This document shows positions 1 through 10,140 of a DNA stretch of 64,000 nt, piece after piece. This DNA is from JANSWP01 sp041941305. Lineage in GTDB: Bacteria; Bacteroidota; Bacteroidia; Chitinophagales; Saprospiraceae. Each line of letters begins with the position of its first letter. Positions within the stretch are counted from its first letter, which is position 1. Where the stretch lies: contig JBGTQJ010000019.1 of NCBI GenBank assembly GCA_041941305.1, positions 90,718 through 154,717 on the forward strand, in the 5' to 3' direction. Under the pieces are notes generated by a model. It was not told the origin of the DNA. It searched no databases and was given only the letters and a program-made list of their open reading frames with translations. Position numbers and translations under genes: made by a program.

Positions 1-1
1 T

Positions 2-3000
2 TACGATTTTAAAGTTCCTGTTTATCAATATTACGCCAACCTGGATTTGAGAGACAATGCTTTTTTGTTGGACTTTCCTTCTCCGGAAAGTCGCGACCCT
101 AATTTCTATTGTCCTGATTTTCAGTCTGTTTTGTTCAAAGATTTGTATTTGGATATTTGGGACAATGGGGAAAATGGAACGCCAGTTAATGATGAAAATC
201 CTTTTGCGCTTTACGTTTATAATACCGTTCAGACCTATAAAGACTACATTCAGTTTTGGGAAGTTTTTCATGGTCCTGATTTTGATTTTACAGGTGAATG
301 GGGTTGGCTTCCCCCTGGAGAGCCAGGTAATTGGTGGGAAAACAATCCAGACCCCTGTCAATACTCCCTGCGAGCGCCAATTTTCTACTACAATCGGGTA
401 CTGCGAATTGCCTATGAAATTGTAAAGACATACGATCCTGAAGCCTATGTGACCGTATCTGGCATTGCTTTTTTGAGCTTTCTGGATGCGGTTTTGAGAA
501 ATACGGACAATCCATTGGATGGAAGCATACACCCAGTTTATCCCTTAAAAGGGGGCGCATATTTTGATGCAATTGGTTTTAAATCATATCCTCATATTGA
601 TGGAAGCACGATTTATTTTGATGTCAATCAGGGAACTTTTGCTTTCGAAAGGCATTCGGATGCAGCAGTAGGTGGGATCGCAAGAATTAAAGGAGAATTT
701 GAAAATTTGCTCAAAAATTATGGATATGATGGCAATACTTACCCCTCAAAAGAATGGCTTTTGAGTGAGGCCAATTTGCCAAGGAAGCAATTTGGAGATT
801 TTATAGGTTCACCATTTGCACAACGCAACTGGATTATCAAAGCATGGATAGCATGCATCAAAAATGATGTTCGAAGAATGAGTGTCCACCATCTTTCAGA
901 GGTTAGTGATTTTGGGACAGCGCAAGATCCATTTGAATTGATGGGCTTGTATCAAAATTTAAACAGTGTCAATCCCTTTTGGCAGGTACCTACCGAAGAA
1001 GCTGTTGCTTTAAAGACCACTTCATTATTGCTTTACGGCACGGAGTATGATCCCATTCGAACAGCAGAATTGGACTTGCCAGACGAAATAGACGGTGCTG
1101 CATTTCAAAATGCAGCGGGAAATTACATTTATGTTCTTTGGGCAAAAACAACTTTTGATAATTCAGAATTTGCCGATGAAACCTACTCATTTCCAGGAGG
1201 ATTGGGAATAGACCAATTATACAGAAAAGAATGGTTCTATGGTAATTCACTGACACAAGAATTGATCAGCTCATCGAATATTTCTCTGACAGGTTCTCCA
1301 ATTTTCCTGACTGAACTGGAAGAAGATTTGACGCCTCCGAAAGCACATTTTGATTATTCTTTTCCTCAAGGATGTCCGGGACTTGAAGTGCAGTTTAACG
1401 ACCTTTCAGAAGGAGAACCAGTTTCATGGGAATGGACTTTCCCTGGAGGATCACCCGCCATTTCAAATGAACCTAATCCCATAGTAGTTTACAACTCACA
1501 TGGTTCCTATGCGGTCACCTTAAAAGTGGGAAATGCTGCTGGAGAGCATAGTAAATTATTAACGGAATTGGTAGAAATAGCCCCACTTCCGATCGCCAAT
1601 TTTGACTATGAGGTGAATGGCTCAGAAGTATCTTTTCAAAACTTGTCATCGAATGGAGAAACCTATTATTGGGATTTTGGGGATTTGACTTTTGGCTTAG
1701 GTCTAAATCCATCCCATAACTACAGCTTTAATGGGGAGTACACTGTGATGTTGGTTACTCAAAATGATTGTGGAACAGATACCATTTTTCAACAAATAAT
1801 GGTAGCAGCTGCTCCTACCGCCAAATTTAGTTTTAATGCTCCTGCTCATTGTGATAGCCTGGCTGTGTTGTTTTTGGATGCCTCAATGGGCGATCCCACC
1901 AATTGGGAATGGACTTTTGAAGGTGGTTTACCAGCAAGCTCCAACTCCCAATTTCCTACCGTTTTATTTGATGAACCAGGATTTCACCAGGTGACCTTGC
2001 TTACGTCCAATGATTTTGGTAGCAATGAATTTGTGAAGAATGTTTACATTGAAGGAGACATTACAATGAGTCAAAATTTGAGTTTATGTGAAGGAGATGT
2101 ATTTGCTGGCATGGCAATTTTTCAAGATACTACTGTAATTGAAAATTTATCCACCAATATTTTGGGATGCGATAGTACGGTTATTACTGATATCAGTGTA
2201 GTCAATACATTAGAGACTTTCTTAGACCTTGAAGTTTGCTACGGAGACGATTTTGAAGGCAATCCCATTTTTAATGATTCTTCCTTTGTGAATAATCTCA
2301 ATTCTACAAATGGTTGTGACAGCATAGTTTATGGAAGTATTCGAGTATTGGATGTCTATGAAGTTGTTTTGGATGTAGATGTTTGCGAAAGCGATATGTA
2401 CCCGAATGATACAACGATTATTGAAAATCAAATTGCATTAAATGGATGTGATAGTACCATTATCCTGAACATTTCTGTTTTGGATAACAGTGAAGTTTTT
2501 CTTCAAGAGGAAGTTTGTAAAGGAGAAATATATAATGGGGTAATCATTCAAAGTGATACCACATTAACAGCATTGCTGTCCAATCAGAATGGATGTGATA
2601 GTCTGGTAACTGTTGAAATTTCCGCCTTGGAAACATTTGAAACCCATCTCATGGAAGCATTGACATTTGGGGAATCCATCACCATAGGTGACTCGACTTT
2701 TAATGAAATGGGAGAATATGAAGTACTGTTAAGTGCAGTCAATGGTTGTGACAGCCTCATATTTCTTGAACTCACCTATATTGATAATGTAAATAATTTG
2801 AATTTTGAAAAAACTTACAACCTTAAAGTATTTCCGAATCCATTTTCTAAAACCATAAAAATACAATTTGAACTCCCTAAATCGAAAGAAGTGTCCCTGG
2901 AGGTTTTGGATGTAAATGGAAAGTTGGTTGCAGAATTGATTAAAAATGAAGGAATGAATGCAGGAACTTTTGAAGCCATTTGGGATGCGAATCAAATCTC

Positions 3001-3073
3001 TAGTGCTGTTTATTTTGGGAAACTGAGAGTAGGGGAGGATATTGGTGTTTTTAGGGTTGTGAAAATTGAATGA
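2..3073 (+). CDS. Secreted glycosidase-like protein with PKD domains, NGCDS repeats and T9SS sorting domain (5' end outside window)
   Basis: The frame is open from base 2, so the N-terminus lies outside the window; the TTG at 47 is only a formal start. The first ~430 residues look like a TIM-barrel glycoside hydrolase: a WEVFHG motif with a candidate acid/base Glu near nt 260 and a WLLSEAN motif with a candidate nucleophile Glu at 767-769. Three PKD-like domains follow (about nt 1345-2050, each with a 'W.WTF/W.FG' core). Then come five ~60-residue repeats, most ending NGCDS (about nt 2080-2790), as in adhesive surface proteins of Saprospiraceae-like bacteria. The last ~80 residues, beginning VFPNPF, are a type A T9SS sorting domain. 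I infer export across the outer membrane by T9SS and a role in surface polysaccharide binding or cleavage. The GH family is not assigned. It is convergent with the next gene. Confidence 0.75.
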   Translation, partial: YDFKVPVYQYYANLDLRDNAFLLDFPSPESRDPNFYCPDFQSVLFKDLYLDIWDNGENGTPVNDENPFALYVYNTVQTYKDYIQFWEVFHGPDFDFTGEWGWLPPGEPGNWWENNPDPCQYSLRAPIFYYNRVLRIAYEIVKTYDPEAYVTVSGIAFLSFLDAVLRNTDNPLDGSIHPVYPLKGGAYFDAIGFKSYPHIDGSTIYFDVNQGTFAFERHSDAAVGGIARIKGEFENLLKNYGYDGNTYPSKEWLLSEANLPRKQFGDFIGSPFAQRNWIIKAWIACIKNDVRRMSVHHLSEVSDFGTAQDPFELMGLYQNLNSVNPFWQVPTEEAVALKTTSLLLYGTEYDPIRTAELDLPDEIDGAAFQNAAGNYIYVLWAKTTFDNSEFADETYSFPGGLGIDQLYRKEWFYGNSLTQELISSSNISLTGSPIFLTELEEDLTPPKAHFDYSFPQGCPGLEVQFNDLSEGEPVSWEWTFPGGSPAISNEPNPIVVYNSHGSYAVTLKVGNAAGEHSKLLTELVEIAPLPIANFDYEVNGSEVSFQNLSSNGETYYWDFGDLTFGLGLNPSHNYSFNGEYTVMLVTQNDCGTDTIFQQIMVAAAPTAKFSFNAPAHCDSLAVLFLDASMGDPTNWEWTFEGGLPASSNSQFPTVLFDEPGFHQVTLLTSNDFGSNEFVKNVYIEGDITMSQNLSLCEGDVFAGMAIFQDTTVIENLSTNILGCDSTVITDISVVNTLETFLDLEVCYGDDFEGNPIFNDSSFVNNLNSTNGCDSIVYGSIRVLDVYEVVLDVDVCESDMYPNDTTIIENQIALNGCDSTIILNISVLDNSEVFLQEEVCKGEIYNGVIIQSDTTLTALLSNQNGCDSLVTVEISALETFETHLMEALTFGESITIGDSTFNEMGEYEVLLSAVNGCDSLIFLELTYIDNVNNLNFEKTYNLKVFPNPFSKTIKIQFELPKSKEVSLEVLDVNGKLVAELIKNEGMNAGTFEAIWDANQISSAVYFGKLRVGEDIGVFRVVKIE

Positions 3074-3107
3074 AAAATTGAGATTTTGGGAAAATGGGTC
3101 TAATTTT

Positions 3108-3140
3108 CAAAATGGTTCAAAGTTGACTTGAACCATTTTG
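3108..3140. terminator. Inverted repeat between convergent genes, GGTTCAA-type hairpin
   Basis: Arms 3108-3120 and 3128-3140 are perfectly complementary (13 bp, CAAAATGGTTCAA / TTGAACCATTTTG) with a 7-nt loop. It lies between two convergent genes, so a bidirectional terminator is likely. There is no long T-run. Related hairpins occur at 49058 and 60304. Confidence 0.55.
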
Positions 3141-3184
3141 AACTAATTTGAGCAACTTTTTGGTTGCACCATCCCAACCAAAAA

Positions 3185-4240
3185 TTATTGTTTAACGATC
3201 TTCTTACTGTACAATTTTCCATTTACATTCAACACAATCTGATAGGAGCCAGAAGGAAAGTTCCTTAAATCAAAACTGTGACTATATTCTCCAAAAGCAT
3301 TTTCTATAGCAGGCAATTCGTACATGACTTTTCCTTCCATATTAAATATCTTAACCTGGATAGTAGCACTTTCTTTCAACCGGTAGAGCACATTCAAATA
3401 ATTATCTACTGGATTGGGATAAGTTACAAATCGCAAATCTTCCATGCTAGGTTCATAAGTTGATACTGGTTCAGTTCCCATCACTAAAATATCATCAATC
3501 ATCAGTAAATTGTCGTCTGCCGAATCATGATGGAAAGCGATGAAAATTAGTTGACCAGCATAAGCAGCCAGGCTAACACTATGTGGCTCCAGGTAGCCCA
3601 AATTTAAGTCGGCATCAGGTACTCCCGCACTATCTAGCTGAGGTGGGTCAAAATAGATGGTATCCATATATGTGTTGGCATGAATATAACCTGGACTGAA
3701 CAAAAAAGAGTCTGGGTCAGTTGAGGATTGGTCTCCAATCCATGCCTCCATTTCAGCTGCACGGAAAATGACATCTACCATATCTGCATCAAAGAAAGAT
3801 TGCTGATCCATGATTTTTACAGCATACCCATCCATATACCGAGGACCTTGAAAGGGTGCTGATTTCCAGTGCAAAGTAGCCTGATCATCTACAATGTCGA
3901 TTCCGGGAGTCATGAGCCAATTGCTAGAAATGGTGTCTAGACTTGTTAACCAAGAACGACTAACCAGTACATAGTTGGAATCCCCCGGTGGAATAGAGTC
4001 CGGCAATCCCCAATCCAGGTCAAAAAACCAATTGCTTGGAAAATCCTGTGCGGCAGGCAATTGGTCTTCATCAAAATTGGACCACAAAGTGTCCGTATCT
4101 ACATCAGGGAATAATGTGTATTCGTCGGTACGGTCTATTTGAAAATCTTCAAAGAGAAGCGTATCCATTTGACTATGAGCCAATTGAAAAGACACAAGAA
4201 TCAGGATGCATAAAGAGATTTTGTAGAGATTTTTTTTCAT
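3185..4240 (-). CDS. Choice-of-anchor J secreted protein with T9SS sorting domain
   Basis: A 351-residue secreted protein. Residues 1-23 form a signal peptide (KK start, hydrophobic core, cleavage after AHS). Residues ~26-255 match the choice-of-anchor J / cleaved-adhesin jelly-roll type: 'LFEDF' at the start, 'SNWLMTPGIDI' in the middle, and a late 'AGQLIFIAFHHDS...LLMIDDI' strand that is diagnostic for this fold. Residues ~268-351, starting FVTYPNPV and ending in a KKIVKQ tail, form a type A T9SS sorting domain. No catalytic motif is visible, so a binding or adhesive role is inferred. It is divergent from the TonB-C gene and convergent with the preceding gene. Confidence 0.8.
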   Translation of the reverse strand: MKKNLYKISLCILILVSFQLAHSQMDTLLFEDFQIDRTDEYTLFPDVDTDTLWSNFDEDQLPAAQDFPSNWFFDLDWGLPDSIPPGDSNYVLVSRSWLTSLDTISSNWLMTPGIDIVDDQATLHWKSAPFQGPRYMDGYAVKIMDQQSFFDADMVDVIFRAAEMEAWIGDQSSTDPDSFLFSPGYIHANTYMDTIYFDPPQLDSAGVPDADLNLGYLEPHSVSLAAYAGQLIFIAFHHDSADDNLLMIDDILVMGTEPVSTYEPSMEDLRFVTYPNPVDNYLNVLYRLKESATIQVKIFNMEGKVMYELPAIENAFGEYSHSFDLRNFPSGSYQIVLNVNGKLYSKKIVKQ

Positions 4241-4266
4241 ACTAATAAGCGTTTTGTTTAGGATAA

Positions 4267-4316
4267 GAGAGATAGAGAATACAAGGTTTTGTGAGAAAAG
4301 GAATTCTCAATCTCTC
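4267..4316. repeat. 14-bp near-perfect inverted repeat in divergent intergenic region
   Basis: Arms 4267-4280 (GAGAGATAGAGAAT) and 4303-4316 (ATTCTCAATCTCTC) differ at one pair, with a 22-nt loop. It lies just upstream of the start at 4240 on the minus strand, in the 215-bp divergent spacer. It could be an operator or an mRNA 5' hairpin. Nothing else recognisable is in the spacer. Confidence 0.4.
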
Positions 4317-4455
4317 ATATGCTTGTGGGAAGTAGAAATAAAAATAGTTTGGAATCAAAACAACAGACGGGTAAAAAAGAAGCACAATAATAACTTTTAA
4401 TCTGATCATTACCCACCATTTTTGCCAGAGGATTCATCATTAAGCAAAAAGCTGT

Positions 4456-5025
4456 ATGAAAACGAACTATCTATACCTTGCCTATGGAATCATTCTTTTG
4501 GTCTTGAATCCAGGTTGTTTTGCACAAAATGAACTAAATTCAAGAACTATTCGAACGCGGGATTTAAAGACAATGGCGGTCAAAGATACCTTGCCGCCTG
4601 CTCCTCCAAAACCAGCCTCTCCAATTCCACCACCACCTCCTCCTCCAGAATCTGAACATTCCTCTGGTTGTGGCATTCGCCCATGTTGGCCAACCTTGCC
4701 TCATTATCCCGCCTGTTTAGCAATAAAAGATTATGCTAAACGACGAGCGTGTGCACAAAACATAATGATGGAATTTGTTTATGAAAATTTGAAATGGCCA
4801 CCTTTAGCTTTGAGCGCCTGTGTTACAGGTACAGGGGTTATCAGATTTGTAGTTGAAAAAGATGGCCTATTGAGTAACTTTGAAATTGCCAGAGACATTG
4901 GTGGATGTTGCGGGGAAGAAGCTTTGAGGGTTATAAAAATGCTTCCAGATTTTATTCCTGGTACCCAAAATGGTAAACCTGTTAGTGTACAATATAATTT
5001 CCCAGTTCGTTTTAGACTTAATTAG
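4456..5025 (+). CDS. TonB C-terminal domain protein
   Basis: 189 residues. A signal peptide (about 1-23, ending CFAQ) is followed by a proline-rich stretch (about 47-67, PPAPPKP...PPPPPPP). The C-terminal ~90 residues resemble the TonB C-terminal domain: 'ENLKWPPLA', 'GTGVIRFVVEKDGLLSNFEIARDIGGCCGEEALRVIKMLPDFIPG' (cited in part), then a 'GKPVSVQYNFPVRF' ending. The family normally links the proton-motive ExbB/D complex to TonB-dependent receptors. This copy has a signal-peptide-like N-terminus and no obvious retained anchor, and it is Cys-rich, so a stand-alone periplasmic role is possible. Monocistronic. Confidence 0.75.
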   Translation: MKTNYLYLAYGIILLVLNPGCFAQNELNSRTIRTRDLKTMAVKDTLPPAPPKPASPIPPPPPPPESEHSSGCGIRPCWPTLPHYPACLAIKDYAKRRACAQNIMMEFVYENLKWPPLALSACVTGTGVIRFVVEKDGLLSNFEIARDIGGCCGEEALRVIKMLPDFIPGTQNGKPVSVQYNFPVRFRLN

Positions 5026-5121
5026 AAGAAAAAAAACCATTCTTTGTAGCCTCCCTGCCATTCTTCCCTGCTTATGACTATTCAAAAACTATTTATATAA
5101 GATTTTCTCTGTTCTATTTAA

Positions 5122-5129
5122 TACATTTG
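5122..5129 (+). promoter_or_regulatory. Candidate -7 element (TACATTTG) for the DUF5916 gene
   Basis: TACATTTG matches the Bacteroidetes -7 consensus TAnnTTTG and lies 87 nt before the start codon at 5217. No clear TTTG -33 element is seen at the right distance, so the assignment is tentative. Confidence 0.35.
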
Positions 5130-5216
5130 CAGTGGTAAACACCTAAAACTTCCTCCAATCATCAAAATTTTTCACATCATTCAAGAGCCGAATGCTGGTT
5201 AAGCTCTACTGCGACA

Positions 5217-7436
5217 ATGAAATATAGTGCCCTGATTTTTTCTTTATTGGGCTTAAGCATCACTGCATTTGCACAAATGTCCCAAACTGCGTCTAAACAA
5301 GAACCAAATGTTTATGCGGAAGCCGATGCTATTTACATAAGCAAAACCGAACAAAGCATTGTATTGGATGGTGTTTTGGATGAATCAGCCTGGTTTAAAA
5401 ATCCCTCAGCTACCGATTTTTGGCAATGGTTTCCAACTGATACCTTATTAGCGGAACAACAGTCTGAAATTTATTTTACCTATGATGAGCAATACTTGTA
5501 TGTAGGCATCAAATGCTATGCAAAAGGAAATGATTATGTGGTACCCTCCCTTAAAAGAGATTTTAGAGCTGGAGGTAATGACAATATCAGTATCCTTTTT
5601 GATACTTTCAACGATGAAACAAATGCCTTTCTTTTTGGATTGAATCCTAAAGGGGTACGGCGGGAAGCATTGGTATCCGGCGGAGGCTTGGAGTTAAATG
5701 GGTTTTCAACTTCCTGGGACAATAAATGGCTGGGTGAAGCCAAAGTTCACGATGGTTTTTGGGTTTCTGAGTTTGCAATTCCTTTTAGCACTTTGAGGTT
5801 TAAGGAAGGAGGAACCAAATGGCGCTTTAACTGTTATCGTTTTGACACCCAGTCCAATGAAAATACCACACTTACACAAATTCCCCAAAATCAATGGATT
5901 TTCAATTTGGCTTACATGAAGGATATGATTTGGGATGAACCCTTGAAAAAGCCTGGGACTAATATTTCCATCATTCCTTATGCCATAGGCAATTCATTGC
6001 GCGACTTTGAAGCTGGAGATGATAAAGCGACTTTTGAGGGTGACTTCGGAGGAGATGCAAAAATTGGTATTACTTCGGGTTTAAATTTGGACTTAACTGT
6101 AAATCCCGATTTTTCCCAGGTGGAGGTAGATAGACAAGTATTGGATCTCAATCGTTTCGAAATATTCTTTCCGGAACGGCGACAATTTTTTGTAGAAAAT
6201 GCAGATCTATTTGGCAGTTTTGGTATGAGTCAAATTAATCCATTCTTTTCCCGGCGAATTGGAATTGACGGAGAAGGAGGAACAATACCTATATTATACG
6301 GTGCAAGATTAAGTGGTAAACTGACCGATGATTGGCGGGTTGGCTTGTTAAATATGCAAACCCAAAAAGATGAGGGTTTAGACATACCTTCGTTTAATTA
6401 CTCAGTGGCAGCCTTGCAAAGAAAGGTATTTGCGAGAAGTAATATAGGAATGATTTTCGTCAACAAACAAGCTGGTTCTGGGGATATTGGAGAAAACTTT
6501 AATGAATACAATCGCCTAATTGGGTTGGACTATAACATTGCTTCAAGGGATAACTCCTGGACAGGCAAAGTCTTTTATCATCAAGTCTTATCCCCAGTCG
6601 ATACGGTTGACCAAAAATTTTCACAAGGGGTGGAAATCAGTTATACCACCAGAAAATTTATGTTGGAATGGTTGCATCAATATGTTTCTGATGGTTTTGA
6701 CCCAGAGGTGGGATTTGTTCCCCGAAAAGACTTTTTTCGCATCAATCCACAATTCCAGTTATTCTTCTATCCAAATGGCAACCTATTCAATCAACATGGT
6801 CCAAGTCTGGAGTTGTCCATGCTTTATAAACCTGAATTTGGTCGCTCCGACCATCAACTGGATTTAGCCTGGGAATTTGATTTTAGCAATAGCGCCAGAG
6901 GAAGTATTGGAATCAGAAACGCTTATACCTATTTATTCAAAGAATTTGATCCTACAGGCATTAGCGATGTTGTATTAGCTCCCGAGAATGGTTATAACTA
7001 CACAACATTGCAGGTTACTTATAATTCAGACCAAAGAAAAAAGCTGTCTTTCTTTGTTAGCCCGGTCATTGGCGAATTTTATAACGGATATCGCTTAACG
7101 GGTAATGGCAATGTTTCCTATCGGTTTCAGCATTTTGGCTCTTTTTCAGTTAATTTTAGTTACAACTACCTCAAACCTGATGATCATTTTGAACCCGTTT
7201 CCCTCTTTTTAGTTGGACCAAGAATAGACCTCACCTTTACCAAGAAAATATTCCTCACCACTTTTTTCCAATACAACAACCAGTCAGAAAACTTCAACAT
7301 CAATGCGCGACTCCAGTGGCGATTCCAGCCAGTTAGTGACTTCTTTTTGGTCTATACCGATAATTATGCAACAGAAAATTTTGGTGTAAAGAATCGGGCA
7401 ATCGTGGCAAAGATTACGTATTGGTTGAATTTGTAG
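5217..7436 (+). CDS. DUF5916 outer-membrane-type protein with N-terminal CBM9-like domain
   Basis: 739 residues with a signal peptide (cleavage after TAFA, ~19). Residues ~40-230 look like a family 9 carbohydrate-binding-type sandwich: 'IVLDGVLDESAW', 'EIYFTYDEQYLYVGIKC', 'GFWVSEFAIPFSTLRF'. The remainder fits DUF5916, including the conserved 'NPDFSQVEVDRQVLDLNRFE' and 'FFPERRQFFVENADLF' segments, and ends in alternating aromatic strands like an outer-membrane beta-barrel with a terminal 'ITYWLNL'. The family is widespread in Bacteroidetes and of unknown biochemical function; a surface barrel is inferred. Monocistronic, convergent with the caspase operon. Confidence 0.85.
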   Translation: MKYSALIFSLLGLSITAFAQMSQTASKQEPNVYAEADAIYISKTEQSIVLDGVLDESAWFKNPSATDFWQWFPTDTLLAEQQSEIYFTYDEQYLYVGIKCYAKGNDYVVPSLKRDFRAGGNDNISILFDTFNDETNAFLFGLNPKGVRREALVSGGGLELNGFSTSWDNKWLGEAKVHDGFWVSEFAIPFSTLRFKEGGTKWRFNCYRFDTQSNENTTLTQIPQNQWIFNLAYMKDMIWDEPLKKPGTNISIIPYAIGNSLRDFEAGDDKATFEGDFGGDAKIGITSGLNLDLTVNPDFSQVEVDRQVLDLNRFEIFFPERRQFFVENADLFGSFGMSQINPFFSRRIGIDGEGGTIPILYGARLSGKLTDDWRVGLLNMQTQKDEGLDIPSFNYSVAALQRKVFARSNIGMIFVNKQAGSGDIGENFNEYNRLIGLDYNIASRDNSWTGKVFYHQVLSPVDTVDQKFSQGVEISYTTRKFMLEWLHQYVSDGFDPEVGFVPRKDFFRINPQFQLFFYPNGNLFNQHGPSLELSMLYKPEFGRSDHQLDLAWEFDFSNSARGSIGIRNAYTYLFKEFDPTGISDVVLAPENGYNYTTLQVTYNSDQRKKLSFFVSPVIGEFYNGYRLTGNGNVSYRFQHFGSFSVNFSYNYLKPDDHFEPVSLFLVGPRIDLTFTKKIFLTTFFQYNNQSENFNINARLQWRFQPVSDFFLVYTDNYATENFGVKNRAIVAKITYWLNL

Positions 7437-7496
7437 TGTTTCTTTTTTGAATAAGTTTCAAAATAATCTTCTTTGAAATCTCTTTTTTGATATTTC

Positions 7497-10082
7497 TCAA
7501 ATGAAGTTTTCCAAATTAAGCCAATGACGATCCTGATCATCAACAAGGATGCAATTGTCAATAGCCTTTTTCTGGTCATTGTTCATCTTGATAAAACTAA
7601 TTTTAAGAGATTTTCCTGGGACATTTCTTCCATCATGAGGATTTTTAAGTATTGAAGTTAATGACAATCTAAAAATTCCTTCTTGTGAATAATTGAGAAA
7701 ACCAATCACTTGAAAATTCCCTGGATAATTCCCTTTTTGTTGTTCATCTAGACTTGGGGGAAGCGTCAGTGCCAGGATATGGGTATCCTTTGAAACATTA
7801 AGATTGAGGTCTATAATTAGAGGTGCATTTTTCAGACTATCTTCGTTTTCTAAGTGGTGAAGTTCTAATATGGTTTCTTTATTTCCATGAGGAGAAAAAT
7901 CTACCAGATCAAAGCCAAGATGTTCCATTTTTAATTTTATTCCTCTATCAGTATTTGGACCTCTCATGTATTTTGCACTACTGGCAAGGCTTAAATCTGA
8001 TTTAAGACTTTCGTGAGGATGAACTACAATTTGTTTGTTTGCAAGTGCTACTACCTCATTTTTTATTTCGCCAAGTTTTCTTAACAGTTTAATGGTTAAG
8101 GTTTTAGTAAACCACTTTTTGAATGGATCATCATCTTCCTGAAAGGATCTTTCACCTTTTTCTTCTGGTTTTCCTACTCCGGACCTGGTGGGATTTAATT
8201 TGATATATTCTTCTTTCAATGTATTCTTTAAACCCAAATCTGCAAAAGGAAAAGGAATGGTACTTACAATAAACTTGAAGGTATCAGTTACTTGATTTAA
8301 AGGGTAGTTATTTAAATCTTTTTCTGAAAAACTCAGTGTGCGAGTTTTTCCGAAAAGAGACTGTTGACTTTTTCTCGTGAGCGGATCTCTTATAAATTGA
8401 TTAATTTTAATTTTACGAGAAATGTAAAGTGGAATCCACTCAAAATCTATATCTGTTGTGTTGTTGCTTACTTCTATTGAAAAGGGAATTTTATTGCCAT
8501 CGTAATCAAGAGTAAATTCATTAGAATTATATTCATGTTGCCCTTGCTTAAATAGAATTGAAAATTCATTTTGAGTTTTTAAATGAATTCCTGAACGGTC
8601 AATGTCAAGGCCAAGAACTCTATGCCATTTTGACAAATGAAGCAAAAGTTTTGCAGCATCATCAATAGAATCGATAGTATAATCATGAGGTAAAAGAGAA
8701 TGTTGGGTCTCTTTGTAACAGATGATGTATTTTTTTTTGCCCCCTACATCCTTAATTTTCAATTCGTAAAGACAATCCCAATCTTCCTCAAGTATCCATT
8801 CTATTGAATAAATGCATTCCAATAAAGTGCCCTCAGCCAGCTTATTTTCCAATTCATTGTAAAATTCTTGAAGTAACTCTTCTCTTTTTTTTTGTTGAGA
8901 CAAATTAGGTGCCCAGCTCAGATAAATTGGTATTTTTTCGATCGGAAGAAAGGTAGGTATCGCATAATAAATTTTGCTCGTATTTAACAATGGCATCAAA
9001 GTCTTGGCATTTTCGTGCTTTTCTGCTCCTTCAAGTTGCTTTACATTTTCCTCATAGTGTATATCTTCTAATGTACTATTTGCAATGTTGAATGATTTAA
9101 TTCTGGCATTACATATTTCCTTTTCCAACGCTGTATCCTCAAATATTTTGAAGGTTGCTTGTTTGTCAGAATCGACCTTTAAGCCGTGAATCAATCCAAT
9201 TGCAATATGCCATCTCTTTTTGCCTTTATTGTAATTTATGGTTTGAGCTCCAAATTTAGAAGCCGCACTATTATCTGTAAGGAAAATTTTTCCAGTATCA
9301 AAACCGCCATAAGGTTCCATTTGAGGTACTTGGTCGGTAGTAGGGTCTGCTCTTTTTATGTAATGGTAACAATAATTCGCTAGGTTCTCATAAGAAATTT
9401 TGTAGTCCGTCTTCTTTAGAGCTCTTAACAAAGAATAAGTAAATACTCCTTGATTACCATTCGCAAAAAGTTTTTCTTTCGCCTTCTGCCTTGGTTTACA
9501 AGCAGCAAGAAAAAGGACATTGGAATGATCTTCGGACAGGACAGAAAAAGTGCCATCCAAATAGTTCGATTCCTCGACTCTGGTTATGTCTCTATTTAGC
9601 ACAATTTCACGAAATTTTCCCTCTGAAAAGTCTCTTACCCCTGACCCTGAATGACAACAGTCATAGATCACTACCACTTCCACTTTCTTATCAGTAAGTT
9701 CTTTGATCAATAATTTGACTTCTTTGTCTGCAATACCATAAATAAGCCCCTCATCACCCTCAGTGTAACTATCACAGCATACGATGCATTCATGTTTATT
9801 ATCTTGTTGAATATTAATAAATGCTCCTGGTGAGATTTCCATAAAGCCATGTCCTGAAAAATAAAAAAACGCTAATTCACCCTCCTTGGCTTGTCCCAGA
9901 TGAGTTCTAAAGCATGATATGATATTATCTCGGGTGGCATCATTTCCCGTTAGCTCGCAAATGTCAAAATCGTCATCCAGTATTTCCTTGATGTTGTTTA
10001 CATCATTTATACATCCGGCTAGATTATTTATTTCATCTAATTTGTATTCATTAATGCCTACAAGGAATGCATATTTTTTCAT
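7497..10082 (-). CDS. Caspase-like (C14) protease with C-terminal module shared with the LRR protein
   Basis: 861 residues from the ATG at 10082. The open frame continues upstream through the N gap, but those residues are low-complexity and unlike protein. Residues 1-265 form a caspase/metacaspase domain with the His in SGHG (His78) and the Cys in DCCHSG (Cys143), so the dyad is intact. Residues ~290-345 form the small domain beginning 'W.IAIGLIHG', common after bacteroidetal caspases. Residues ~485-670 are visibly homologous to ~818-995 of the LRR protein: 'IPFSI.VSN.T', 'ISTxP', 'W.TK.LTIKL.R'. The C-terminus (670-861) is unrecognised. It is the last gene of the minus-strand conflict locus, 187 nt after the caspase-subtilisin gene. 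It is likely an executioner or processing protease; its target is unknown. Confidence 0.85.
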   Translation of the reverse strand: MKKYAFLVGINEYKLDEINNLAGCINDVNNIKEILDDDFDICELTGNDATRDNIISCFRTHLGQAKEGELAFFYFSGHGFMEISPGAFINIQQDNKHECIVCCDSYTEGDEGLIYGIADKEVKLLIKELTDKKVEVVVIYDCCHSGSGVRDFSEGKFREIVLNRDITRVEESNYLDGTFSVLSEDHSNVLFLAACKPRQKAKEKLFANGNQGVFTYSLLRALKKTDYKISYENLANYCYHYIKRADPTTDQVPQMEPYGGFDTGKIFLTDNSAASKFGAQTINYNKGKKRWHIAIGLIHGLKVDSDKQATFKIFEDTALEKEICNARIKSFNIANSTLEDIHYEENVKQLEGAEKHENAKTLMPLLNTSKIYYAIPTFLPIEKIPIYLSWAPNLSQQKKREELLQEFYNELENKLAEGTLLECIYSIEWILEEDWDCLYELKIKDVGGKKKYIICYKETQHSLLPHDYTIDSIDDAAKLLLHLSKWHRVLGLDIDRSGIHLKTQNEFSILFKQGQHEYNSNEFTLDYDGNKIPFSIEVSNNTTDIDFEWIPLYISRKIKINQFIRDPLTRKSQQSLFGKTRTLSFSEKDLNNYPLNQVTDTFKFIVSTIPFPFADLGLKNTLKEEYIKLNPTRSGVGKPEEKGERSFQEDDDPFKKWFTKTLTIKLLRKLGEIKNEVVALANKQIVVHPHESLKSDLSLASSAKYMRGPNTDRGIKLKMEHLGFDLVDFSPHGNKETILELHHLENEDSLKNAPLIIDLNLNVSKDTHILALTLPPSLDEQQKGNYPGNFQVIGFLNYSQEGIFRLSLTSILKNPHDGRNVPGKSLKISFIKMNNDQKKAIDNCILVDDQDRHWLNLENFI

Positions 10083-10140
10083 GGCTATAAGGATGATTGA
10101 GGGGTGGACACTGGCGGCTTGCGCCGTCGAAAAATCTTTT

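Noticed and set aside
4345..4351. TAGTTTG box preceded by TTG-N19 as promoter of the TonB-C gene
   Set aside because: One base short of TAnnTTTG, and ~105 nt from the start codon; too weak.
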